Shown in pieces: positions 1-5,967 of a stretch of DNA of 10,978 nucleotides (its first letter is position 1; every line of letters starts with the position of its first letter). The DNA lies in assembly GCA_902496265.1 (NCBI GenBank), contig CABVAD010000016.1:1-10978 (forward strand), given 5' to 3'. Below the pieces are notes generated by a model, which was not told the origin of the DNA, searched no databases, and worked only from the letters and a program-made list of their open reading frames with translations. The DNA comes from an uncultured Oscillospiraceae bacterium (GTDB lineage Bacteria; Bacillota; Clostridia; Oscillospirales; Acutalibacteraceae). The position numbers and the translations under genes are program-made.

Positions 1-17
1 TTATTATGCTATTGGGT

Positions 18-53
18 ATGAAAGGTGGGAAGCGGAGCGGCTTTTACGCTCCC
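18..53 (+). promoter_or_regulatory. Possible 3' end of a T-box leader (antiterminator/terminator part)
   Basis: Bases 22-33 (AAGGTGGGAAGC) partly resemble the conserved T-box core AGGGTGGNACCGCG. They are followed by a 6-bp stem, GGAGCG (34-39) with CGCTCC (47-52), around a 7-nt loop. This order, a T-box core then a short hairpin just before an aminoacyl-tRNA synthetase gene, is usual for T-box riboswitches in Firmicutes. The specifier loop and stem I would lie left of the window, so the amino acid cannot be read. The core match is imperfect and no U-tract follows the hairpin, which ends only 5 bases before the proS ATG. This is a plausible but incomplete call. Confidence 0.38.
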
Positions 54-57
54 TTAT

Positions 58-1491
58 ATGGCAAAAGAAAAACTGGTGAAGTCAATCACCTCTATGGACG
101 AGGATTTTGCTAAGTGGTACACAGATGTTGTGCTTAAGGCGGACTTAATAGATTATTCCTCTGTAAAGGGCTGTATGATAATAAGACCTTACGGCTACGC
201 GATTTGGGAAAACATTCAGCATATTGTGGACGGTATGTTTAAGGAAACGGGACACGAAAATGTATATATGCCTATGTTTATTCCCGAAAGCCTTTTACAA
301 AAGGAAAAGGATCACGTTGAGGGCTTCGCGCCCGAGGTTGCGTGGGTAACCCACGGAGGAGATGAGGAGTTAGAGGAGCGGCTCTGCGTCAGACCTACCT
401 CCGAAACCCTTTTTTGCGACCATTTTAAAAACATAGTTCATTCCTACCGCGACCTGCCGAAGCTCTATAACCAGTGGTGCAGCGTTGTGCGCTGGGAGAA
501 AACCACAAGACCCTTCCTGCGCTCGCGCGAGTTTTTGTGGCAGGAGGGTCACACCCTCCACGCGACTGCCGAGGAGGCAAAGGCAGAGACTGTGCAGATG
601 CTTAACATTTACGCCCGCTTTGCCGAGGAATATTTGTGTATTCCTGTGATAAAGGGCGAGAAGACCGAAAAGGAGCGCTTCGCGGGAGCGGAGGCAACCT
701 ATACAATTGAAGCGCTTATGCACGACGGTAAGGCGCTTCAAAGCGGTACCTCCCACTATTTCGGGGATGGCTTCGCAAAGGCGTTTGAGATTGAATATAC
801 CGATAAAAACAACAATCCTGTGACCCCGTTTGAAACCTCTTGGGGAATTTCCACCCGACTTATAGGCGCGATAATTATGACCCACGGCGACGATAACGGT
901 CTGGTGCTTCCGCCCGCTATTGCACCTATTCAGGCGGTGCTTATCCCGATTGCCGCCCATAAGGAGGGCGTGCTCGACAAGGCAAACGAGGTATACGAAA
1001 GAATGAAAAAGGTTTGCCGCGCTAAAATCGACGCGGGCGAGCAGTCGCCCGGCTGGAAGTTTGCCGAGTACGAAATGAAGGGCGTTCCGCTCAGAGTGGA
1101 GTTAGGGCCTAAGGACATTGAGAACAACAGCTGTGTAATCGTACGCCGCGATAACGGCGAAAAAACCGCCGTTTCCCTTGACGAGCTTGAAACAAAGCTT
1201 GCCGAGCTTTTAAAGGCGGTACACGACGGACTTTATAACAAGGCGCTTGAGCGCAGGGCGAATATGACCTTTGACGCGCACAGCTTAGAGGAAATCAAGG
1301 ACATTGCCGACAGCAAGCCAGGCTTTATCCGTGCTATGTGGTGCGGTGACCGCGAGTGCGAGGACAAATTAAAGGATTACGCCGGAGTGACCTCGCGCTG
1401 TATCCCCTTTGAGCAGGAGGAGCTGGACGGTAAGTGCGTATGCTGCGGCAAAAAGGCCAAGCATATGCTTTATTGGGGTAAGGCTTATTAG
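58..1491 (+). CDS. proS: Prolyl-tRNA synthetase, archaeal/eukaryote-type (477 aa)
   Basis: A cytoplasmic class II aminoacyl-tRNA synthetase that charges tRNA-Pro with proline using ATP. Visible motifs are RPTSE at 112-116 (proline/ATP site), the motif 2 region with [12 protein letters not shown] at 155-166, and the motif 3 region from SWGISTR (261-267) to [10 protein letters not shown] (277-286). The anticodon-binding domain begins near residue 290 ([12 protein letters not shown]). The C-terminal domain carries Cys429, Cys434, Cys460 and Cys463, as in the zinc-binding tail of the archaeal type, and ends in the usual Tyr. The long editing insertion of the bacterial (E. coli) type is absent, and about 477 aa is normal for this class. 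I chose ATG 58 ([10 protein letters not shown]) because it fits the usual N-terminus of the family. A GTG at 25 would add residues encoded by the leader hairpin. No clear Shine-Dalgarno precedes either start. The gene is followed by a strong terminator and so is probably monocistronic. Confidence 0.96.
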   Translation: MAKEKLVKSITSMDEDFAKWYTDVVLKADLIDYSSVKGCMIIRPYGYAIWENIQHIVDGMFKETGHENVYMPMFIPESLLQKEKDHVEGFAPEVAWVTHGGDEELEERLCVRPTSETLFCDHFKNIVHSYRDLPKLYNQWCSVVRWEKTTRPFLRSREFLWQEGHTLHATAEEAKAETVQMLNIYARFAEEYLCIPVIKGEKTEKERFAGAEATYTIEALMHDGKALQSGTSHYFGDGFAKAFEIEYTDKNNNPVTPFETSWGISTRLIGAIIMTHGDDNGLVLPPAIAPIQAVLIPIAAHKEGVLDKANEVYERMKKVCRAKIDAGEQSPGWKFAEYEMKGVPLRVELGPKDIENNSCVIVRRDNGEKTAVSLDELETKLAELLKAVHDGLYNKALERRANMTFDAHSLEEIKDIADSKPGFIRAMWCGDRECEDKLKDYAGVTSRCIPFEQEELDGKCVCCGKKAKHMLYWGKAY

Positions 1492-1520
1492 GCTTTTAAA
1501 GAAGAAAGATAATAAATTAA

Positions 1521-1559
1521 CCCGCCCTGGAATGCTTTTGCATTTCAGGGCGGGTTTTT
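1521..1559 (+). terminator. Strong intrinsic terminator after proS, possibly bidirectional
   Basis: A 15-bp stem pairs 1521-1535 with 1540-1554 (one G-T wobble, 1530/1545) around a TTTT loop, and five T's follow at 1555-1559. It lies 29 bases after the proS stop. The minus-strand gene on the right ends 10 bases away. Read on the minus strand, the same stem is followed by the T/A-rich TTAATTTATTAT, so it may also end the converging transcript. Confidence 0.93.
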
Positions 1560-1568
1560 AGAGGCTTA

Positions 1569-1802
1569 TTATGAGTTTTCCTCAACCCACTTCTGAGCCT
1601 TTTCAGCCGACATACGTTTAATATCCTCTTTAGCGTAGGGCGATTCCTCGCCGCCGTTCACATAAAGAAAATACTTTCCGCTCTCGGTCTTGTAGAGGCT
1701 TTCCTCGTAGCCGCCGGGCTCGCCGAAATTGCCCGAGGTTTTCTTCAAAACAAGCTCGGCGTTTTCTGTGTCATACTCTACCTTGCAAATAATCTTTTTC
1801 AT
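1569..1802 (-). CDS. Conserved-looking small hypothetical protein (77 aa)
   Basis: I do not know a function. The product begins MKKIICKVEYDTENAELVLK and contains GYEESLYKTESGKYFLYVNGG at about 31-51, then an alpha-helical, charged C-terminus (SAEKAQKWVEENS). The pattern 'YDTENAEL ... EESLY+T.SG.YFLY..GG ... A..W' resembles a family of small uncharacterised proteins I associate with Clostridia, in which a short beta-rich core ends in a helix. There is no signal peptide or membrane segment, so it is probably cytosolic. ATG 1802 was chosen because AAGGTG lies 6 bases upstream. A longer frame back to a TTG at 1928 would translate a run of hairpins and gives a low-complexity sequence, so it is unlikely. 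The gene lies 165 bp downstream of nagA on the same strand; co-transcription is possible but the gap is structured. It converges on proS. Confidence 0.72.
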   Translation of the reverse strand: MKKIICKVEYDTENAELVLKKTSGNFGEPGGYEESLYKTESGKYFLYVNGGEESPYAKEDIKRMSAEKAQKWVEENS

Positions 1803-1825
1803 ATTGTTCACCTTATCCTTTCCGC

Positions 1826-1911
1826 GGTATGTTTGTCCTGCAAACCTACCGCCGCCGCCTCTTTCGGCGGGCGGCAAAAGCCTTGATATATCAAGCGCGT
1901 CTGCGCTGATA
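1826..1911 (-). repeat. Array of three adjacent hairpins in the nagA/small-gene spacer
   Basis: Three strong stem-loops lie almost end to end. Hairpin A pairs GGTA/TACC and GTTTG/CAAAC (1826-1850) with one mismatch and a 5-nt loop. Hairpin B pairs 1851-1859 with 1866-1875, nine G-C pairs with one bulged base. Hairpin C pairs TATC/GATA and AGCGC/GCGCT (1889-1911) with one bulged base and a GTCT loop. A perfect 12-bp palindrome, TTGATATATCAA (1883-1894), overlaps C. The block sits between nagA and the 77-aa gene and ends 23 bases before that gene's ATG. It may be a dispersed intergenic repeat, an mRNA-stability or processing element, or a structured leader; I cannot tell which from one copy. 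Confidence 0.6.
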
Positions 1912-1967
1912 AATGAATTGAAATCCAAAAATTTGGGGATAGGGGAATACTGAAGTATAATTATTAC

Positions 1968-3035
1968 CTATACATTAAAGAATACTTCTCCGCCTATTAT
2001 AACGGTTTTAAGATCTATATTCTTATCAACTATAAGAAGGTCGGCGTCATACCCCTTTTCAATACGTCCCTTTTTGATTCCCAGCATATTTGCGGGAGTC
2101 TCGCTTGCCATTTTCACCGCGTCGTCAAACGGGATACCGAATTTTACGGCGGTTTTAACGCAGTCAAGAAGTGTTGCGCTGCTGCCCGCGATGGTGCCGT
2201 CTGAAAGCCGTGCCGCGCTGTCCTTTAAAAACACCTTAAGCCCGCCCGATTCATACTCGCCGTCGGGCAGTCCCGCGCTTCTTATGCTGTCGCTTATAAA
2301 GGTTAAACGGTCCGCGCCGAACATTTTATAGGTTGCCAGCACAACAGGCTTTGAAATATGAAAGCCGTCGCAGATAAGCTGTGCGTAAATGTGCTTTTCA
2401 AACGCCGCGCCTATTGGTCCCGGTTTGCGGTGGTGCAACGGCGGCATAGCGTTATAGGTGTGGGTAAGACAGCTTGCGCCGTTTTCGATAGCACTTATCG
2501 CGGTTTCATAATCGCAGTCGGTATGCCCTAATGAGACAACACATTCGGGGCTTACCGCCTTTATAAACTCCATAGAGCCGTTAAGCTCGGGTGCGACGGT
2601 TATCATTTTAACATTCTTAAAACGCCTGAAATCCTCTATAGACGGGTTTTTGATATAATTTTCATTCTGCGCGCCCTTGTGCTTAGGCGAAATATAGGGT
2701 CCTTCAAAATGAAAGCCCAATATATTCGCTCCCGCAAAATCGGTTTTTGCGCTTGTAACCCTTTCGAGCGCTTCGTAACCCATAGTCATAGTGGTGGGCA
2801 AAAAGGAGGTTGTGCCGTGTTCGGCGTAAAAGCGGCACATCGGCTCAAAGTCGGCGTCCATAGTGTCCATACCTATACAGCCGTGGGTGTGCACGTCAAT
2901 AAGTCCGGGAATAAGGCGGTTGCCGCCGGCGTCAATATCTCCGTTCTTAACATTATCGGCAATTTCCGCGATTTTTCCGTTCTCTGTTTTGACGGATTTT
3001 AAGTCTTCGCCGATTAGGGCATTGTATATTATCAT
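1968..3035 (-). CDS. nagA: N-acetylglucosamine-6-phosphate deacetylase (355 aa)
   Basis: A cytosolic amidohydrolase that removes acetate from GlcNAc-6-P to give glucosamine-6-P, in amino-sugar catabolism and cell-wall recycling. Family signatures in order are DVHTHG with His49 and His51, FEGPY with metal-ligand Glu111, LGHTD with His171, THTYNAM with His192, CDGFH with His226, and FISDS with Asp249 at the position of the catalytic Asp. The closing TPANMLGIKKGRIEKGYDADLLI segment (313-335) is typical of amidohydrolases. The length is slightly under the 380 aa common for NagA, but nothing essential is missing. The ATG is preceded by AGAGGG about 8 bases upstream. The upstream nucleotidyltransferase stops 12 bp before it, so the two genes share a transcript. 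No nagB (glucosamine-6-P deaminase) is in the window. Confidence 0.94.
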   Translation of the reverse strand: MIIYNALIGEDLKSVKTENGKIAEIADNVKNGDIDAGGNRLIPGLIDVHTHGCIGMDTMDADFEPMCRFYAEHGTTSFLPTTMTMGYEALERVTSAKTDFAGANILGFHFEGPYISPKHKGAQNENYIKNPSIEDFRRFKNVKMITVAPELNGSMEFIKAVSPECVVSLGHTDCDYETAISAIENGASCLTHTYNAMPPLHHRKPGPIGAAFEKHIYAQLICDGFHISKPVVLATYKMFGADRLTFISDSIRSAGLPDGEYESGGLKVFLKDSAARLSDGTIAGSSATLLDCVKTAVKFGIPFDDAVKMASETPANMLGIKKGRIEKGYDADLLIVDKNIDLKTVIIGGEVFFNV

Positions 3036-3047
3036 TTCAGCACCCTC

Positions 3048-3929
3048 TTAAAGCTCGGGATAAAGCCCGTCATCCGCCATTTTGTTGATAGCGTCCGAAA
3101 CCATTTGCTTATCCTCTTTATATGTAACTCCGTACCATTTATCCTCCGCGATAAGCACCTTTACCTTTTTTTCGCCCGAGGCGATAAGCTCGGATACGAC
3201 CGAGGGAAGATAATACTCGGCTTTAGGCAGGTTTATTTTTTCCTTAAGAAACTCTGCAAAGCCGCTCTCTGCATAACCGAACAAATCAGGCATAAAGCCC
3301 CAGAGATTCATTGAAACCACCGTGTCGGGCGGGAGAGCGGTCCAGCTTTCACCGTCGTCCTCGGTATATTTGCAGTCAATAATCTTTGTCCGCTCTGTGA
3401 CCGATTTAAGCTCTCCGTTCTCTATTTCGCACACTCCGCGCGAGACGTAGCCGTTTTCGGTCAGAGTATTTACAAGGCGGAAGCCTGTCATACAGTAGTC
3501 GCTGTTATTGCTCTTAAGAAACTCCGCGGTCTTTATAAAGGCGGATTTGCCGTAATAATCGTCTGCGTTAATAACGGCAAACGGCTCTTTTACAACATCC
3601 TTGCAGCAAAGCACTGCGTGAGCCGTACCCCAGGGCTTGACCCTGTCGGTCGGGCAGACAAAGCCCTCGGGCAGAGCGTCGGTTTCCTGAAAAACGTATT
3701 CGGTTTTCACCATTTTTTCAATGCGCTTGCCGACAACCGACTTAAAGTCCTGCTCAATGGCGTGCTTTATTACGAAAACCACCTTGTTGAAGCCCGCCTT
3801 TACCGCATCGTAAACCGAATAATCAAGGAGTATTTCTCCGTTTTTGCCGATGGGCTCAATCTGCTTAAGCCCCCCGAAGCGGCTGCCCATTCCCGCCGCC
3901 ATAACTACCAAAGTGATATTTTCGTTCAT
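3048..3929 (-). CDS. Sugar-phosphate nucleotidyltransferase-like protein (293 aa)
   Basis: A cytosolic NTP_transferase-family protein, expected to join a sugar-1-phosphate to a nucleotide with release of pyrophosphate. The N-terminal signature AAGMGSRFGGLK (11-22) is the nucleotide-binding loop of the family. GTAHAV (101-106) and INADDYYG (120-127) match the base-binding and metal-Asp motifs. MNLWGF (207-212), EYYLPSVV (238-245) and WYGVTYKED (265-273) are typical of the sugar side of the fold. There is no left-handed beta-helix acyltransferase tail, so it is not a GlmU-type fusion. The substrate cannot be read from sequence; the nagA neighbour suggests an amino sugar or related sugar phosphate. 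ATG 3929 was chosen because GGGGTG lies 5 bases upstream. The longer frame would start on a TTG that is the -35 hexamer of the promoter. First gene of the nagA operon. Confidence 0.85.
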   Translation of the reverse strand: MNENITLVVMAAGMGSRFGGLKQIEPIGKNGEILLDYSVYDAVKAGFNKVVFVIKHAIEQDFKSVVGKRIEKMVKTEYVFQETDALPEGFVCPTDRVKPWGTAHAVLCCKDVVKEPFAVINADDYYGKSAFIKTAEFLKSNNSDYCMTGFRLVNTLTENGYVSRGVCEIENGELKSVTERTKIIDCKYTEDDGESWTALPPDTVVSMNLWGFMPDLFGYAESGFAEFLKEKINLPKAEYYLPSVVSELIASGEKKVKVLIAEDKWYGVTYKEDKQMVSDAINKMADDGLYPEL

Positions 3930-3963
3930 ATGAACACCCCATAATACATTTTTATTTAAGTGA

Positions 3964-3992
3964 ATTATAACATATAACGGGCTTAATTGCAA
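3964..3992 (-). promoter_or_regulatory. Sigma-A-type promoter of the nucleotidyltransferase-nagA operon
   Basis: On the minus strand TTGCAA (3992-3987) and a perfect TATAAT (3969-3964) are separated by 17 bases. Transcription would start near 3957, giving a leader of roughly 28 bases before the ATG at 3929. Confidence 0.85.
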
Positions 3993-3997
3993 TCTCG

Positions 3998-4011
3998 GCG
4001 TTAAAATACGC
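3998..4011. promoter_or_regulatory. Small inverted repeat between two divergent promoters (operator candidate)
   Basis: GCGT-taaaat-ACGC lies between the -35 boxes of the leftward (3987-3992) and rightward (4037-4042) promoters. Its location is right for a shared operator, but the arms are only 4 bp, so chance is a serious alternative. Confidence 0.25.
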
Positions 4012-4036
4012 TGTGTTCAATTTTTGTAATTTTCCC

Positions 4037-4065
4037 TTGATACGGAGCATTTTGTACGCTATAAT
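4037..4065 (+). promoter_or_regulatory. Sigma-A-type promoter of the Gld-like ABC operon
   Basis: TTGATA (4037-4042), a 17-base spacer and a perfect TATAAT (4060-4065). Transcription would begin near 4072, leaving a leader of about 110 bases. The leader is A/T-rich with one short GC element at 4126-4149, where GGGG (4128-4131) can pair with CCCC (4141-4144), or CTGT (4136-4139) with ACAG (4146-4149). The ribosome binding site GGAGG is at 4170-4174, 7 bases before the ATG. Confidence 0.85.
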
Positions 4066-4181
4066 AGAAATATTCACAGTTTGTTTAATTTTTTCGGAAA
4101 TTTGTTTGATATTATATACATTACTCTGGGGCGTGCTGTACCCCGACAGACAGTGAAAAATTTTTTCTTGGAGGAATACAA

Positions 4182-5252
4182 ATGATTGAAGTCACCGGAC
4201 TAAGTAAACGGTACGGTACTCATCTTGCGGTTAAAGATGTAAGCTTTAACATTGAAAAGGGTGAGGTTATCGGGTTTTTAGGGCCCAACGGCGCGGGCAA
4301 ATCTACGATTATGAATATCCTTACGGGCTATCTTTCCCTTACGCAGGGCAAGGTCGTTATCGACGGCTACGATATTACGGAGTATCCCGAGGACGCTAAA
4401 CGCCGTATAGGCTATCTGCCCGAAATTCCGCCGCTTTATGTAGATATGAAGGTCAGGGAATATCTGAACTTCATATACGACCTTAAAAAGGTGAAGTTCC
4501 CGAAAAAGCCGCATATCGACGAGATTTTAAGGCTGGTTAAGATAGACAACGTTCAAAACCGCCTTATAAAGAATCTCTCAAAGGGCTACAGGCAGAGGGT
4601 CGGCTTTGCGCAGGCGCTTATAGGAAATCCCGACGTCCTTATTCTGGACGAGCCGACGGTAGGTCTTGACCCGAAGCAGATTATCGAGATACGAAACCTT
4701 ATATCCCGCCTCGGTAAAAATCACACGATAATCCTCTCCTCCCACATACTCTCGGAAATTCAGGCGGTTTGCAAGCGGGTAATCATTATCAACAAAGGTC
4801 AGATTATCGCCGATGACACGCCAGAAAATCTTTCAAACAAGCTCTCAAGCGACCATTCGCTTGTCGCGAGAATCGTTTGTTCCGAGCAGGATATGCTTGA
4901 CGCGCTTAAAACCGTCAAGGGTGTAAAATCGGTCACCTCTTTGGGACGCAAGGAGGAAAATTCCTTTGACTTCCTTATCGAACCCGAGACGGGAGCGGAC
5001 ATTCGCGGCGAGGTGTTTAAGCGTGTAGCCGCAAGGGGAAGAACCCTTTTATCACTTACGAGCAATAAGGTATCCTTGGAGCAGATATTCCTGCGCCTCA
5101 CCGAAGCCGCCGACAACGACGAGGCAAAGCGGCTTTTGGGAATTGAGGAAGCGCCCGGGGAGAACGCACAGCAAGAGCAGGTCAATATTGAAGTCACGGA
5201 CGGCGACACCGTTACCGTGAAAACAGAAAACAGCACTGAGGAGGAGAAATAA
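4182..5252 (+). CDS. ABC transporter ATP-binding protein, GldA-like (356 aa)
   Basis: The cytoplasmic ATPase of an ABC-2 type transporter, powering the permease encoded next. Motifs in order are Walker A GPNGAGKST (34-42), Q-loop region GYLPE (77-81) with Glu where Gln is usual, signature LSKGYRQ (132-138), Walker B VLILDEP (152-158), D-loop GLDP (161-164) and H-loop SSH (186-188). The Glu in the Q-loop is, as I recall, common in GldA-like and related ABC-2 ATPases and does not imply inactivity. Residues 225-310 form a second small domain seen in this subgroup. An acidic, disordered-looking tail of about 45 residues follows, ending TEEEK. The start is supported by GGAGG at 4170-4174. The stop overlaps the permease start by one base (TAATG), implying translational coupling. 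It is the first of four genes in the operon. Substrate unknown. Confidence 0.93.
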   Translation: MIEVTGLSKRYGTHLAVKDVSFNIEKGEVIGFLGPNGAGKSTIMNILTGYLSLTQGKVVIDGYDITEYPEDAKRRIGYLPEIPPLYVDMKVREYLNFIYDLKKVKFPKKPHIDEILRLVKIDNVQNRLIKNLSKGYRQRVGFAQALIGNPDVLILDEPTVGLDPKQIIEIRNLISRLGKNHTIILSSHILSEIQAVCKRVIIINKGQIIADDTPENLSNKLSSDHSLVARIVCSEQDMLDALKTVKGVKSVTSLGRKEENSFDFLIEPETGADIRGEVFKRVAARGRTLLSLTSNKVSLEQIFLRLTEAADNDEAKRLLGIEEAPGENAQQEQVNIEVTDGDTVTVKTENSTEEEK

Positions 5253-5953
5253 TGCGCGCGGTATTTAAAAGAGAATTTCGGTCGTATTTTTCCACGCCGA
5301 TAGGATTTATTGTTTTGGCGGTATTTTATTTCTTTTTAGGATTATATTTTTCAATGATTTACAGCTACGGCAGTCCCGACACAGCGACCGTTATAGTCGC
5401 TATGTCCACCGTAATAGTCTTCACAATGCCCGTGATTACAATGCGGCTTATGAGCGAGGACAGGCGTCAGAAGGTGGATCAGGCTTTGCTCACCGCGCCT
5501 GTAAGCTTAACCTCAATTGTAATGGGTAAGTTTCTGGCGGCGCTTGCGGTTTTCGCGATAGGCTTTGCGCCGACGGTTATTTTTGAGATAATAGTCGCGA
5601 GCTATGTCAGCGTAAACATAATGTCCTATATTTACGCCCTGTTCGGTATGCTGCTTTTGGGCAGCGCCCTTATCGCCATCGGTATGTTTATATCCTCCCT
5701 TACCGAAAGCTCGGTAATTTCGGCGATTTTAACCTTAGTAATCAATATACTTGTGCTTTATATGTCAAGCTTTGCGAGTATGATAAATGTATCCTGGCTT
5801 GCTAATATAATCGAAAAAGCCGCCTTTATCACCGCGTTTGAAAACTTCGGTGAAAACGTGTTTTCGGTATCGGACGTGGTTTATTTTGTAAGCATCAGCG
5901 CCGCCTTCCTCTTCCTGTGCGTGCGTTCGCTTGATAAGAGAAGATGGGCATAA
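5252..5953 (+). CDS. ABC-2 type permease, GldF-like (233 aa)
   Basis: The integral membrane subunit of the ABC transporter. About six hydrophobic helices are visible, near residues 17-38, 45-66, 95-117, 128-149, 153-175 and 208-226. The cytoplasmic loop after helix 2, with MSEDRRQKVDQALLTAPVSL (67-86), matches the conserved 'SEE+..GT.ELLLT.P' region of ABC-2/GldF permeases and should contact the ATPase. The N-terminus MRAVFKREFRSYFSTPIGF is also typical of the family. The start is fixed by the TAATG overlap with the ATPase gene and by GAGGAG just upstream. The GldG-like gene follows 14 bases after the stop. Role: transport of an unknown substrate; the GldF label is by family resemblance, not evidence for gliding. 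Confidence 0.92.
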   Translation: MRAVFKREFRSYFSTPIGFIVLAVFYFFLGLYFSMIYSYGSPDTATVIVAMSTVIVFTMPVITMRLMSEDRRQKVDQALLTAPVSLTSIVMGKFLAALAVFAIGFAPTVIFEIIVASYVSVNIMSYIYALFGMLLLGSALIAIGMFISSLTESSVISAILTLVINILVLYMSSFASMINVSWLANIIEKAAFITAFENFGENVFSVSDVVYFVSISAAFLFLCVRSLDKRRWA

Positions 5954-5967
5954 GGAGGGAAAGCAAA

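Noticed and set aside
25..57. N-terminal extension of proS from GTG 25
   Set aside because: The extra 11 codons cover the T-box-like core and hairpin, have no ribosome binding site and do not fit the family's usual N-terminus.
370..960. 196-codon open frame on the minus strand inside proS
   Set aside because: Fully contained in a well-supported gene, has no family motifs, and is a typical shadow of a GC-rich reading frame. The same applies to the minus-strand frames in 4799-5236, 6274-6771, 7646-8068 and 10479-10772.
1803..1928. 42-residue extension of the small gene back to a TTG
   Set aside because: It would translate the hairpin array (Pro/Gly-rich, low complexity), while ATG 1802 has its own AAGGTG.
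1954..1982. Minus-strand promoter for the small gene (TATACT at 1959-1954)
   Set aside because: The -10 is good but the hexamer 17 bases upstream is TTCTTT, a poor -35, and the region lies at the nagA stop. It is possible but not strong enough to list.
3930..3992. Longer start of the nucleotidyltransferase at TTG 3992
   Set aside because: That TTG is part of the -35 hexamer of the operon promoter; GGGGTG sits 5 bases before ATG 3929.
5944..5967. Start of the GldG-like protein at ATG 5944
   Set aside because: It overlaps the permease gene and lacks a well-placed ribosome binding site; AAGGAGG at 5952-5958 points to ATG 5968.
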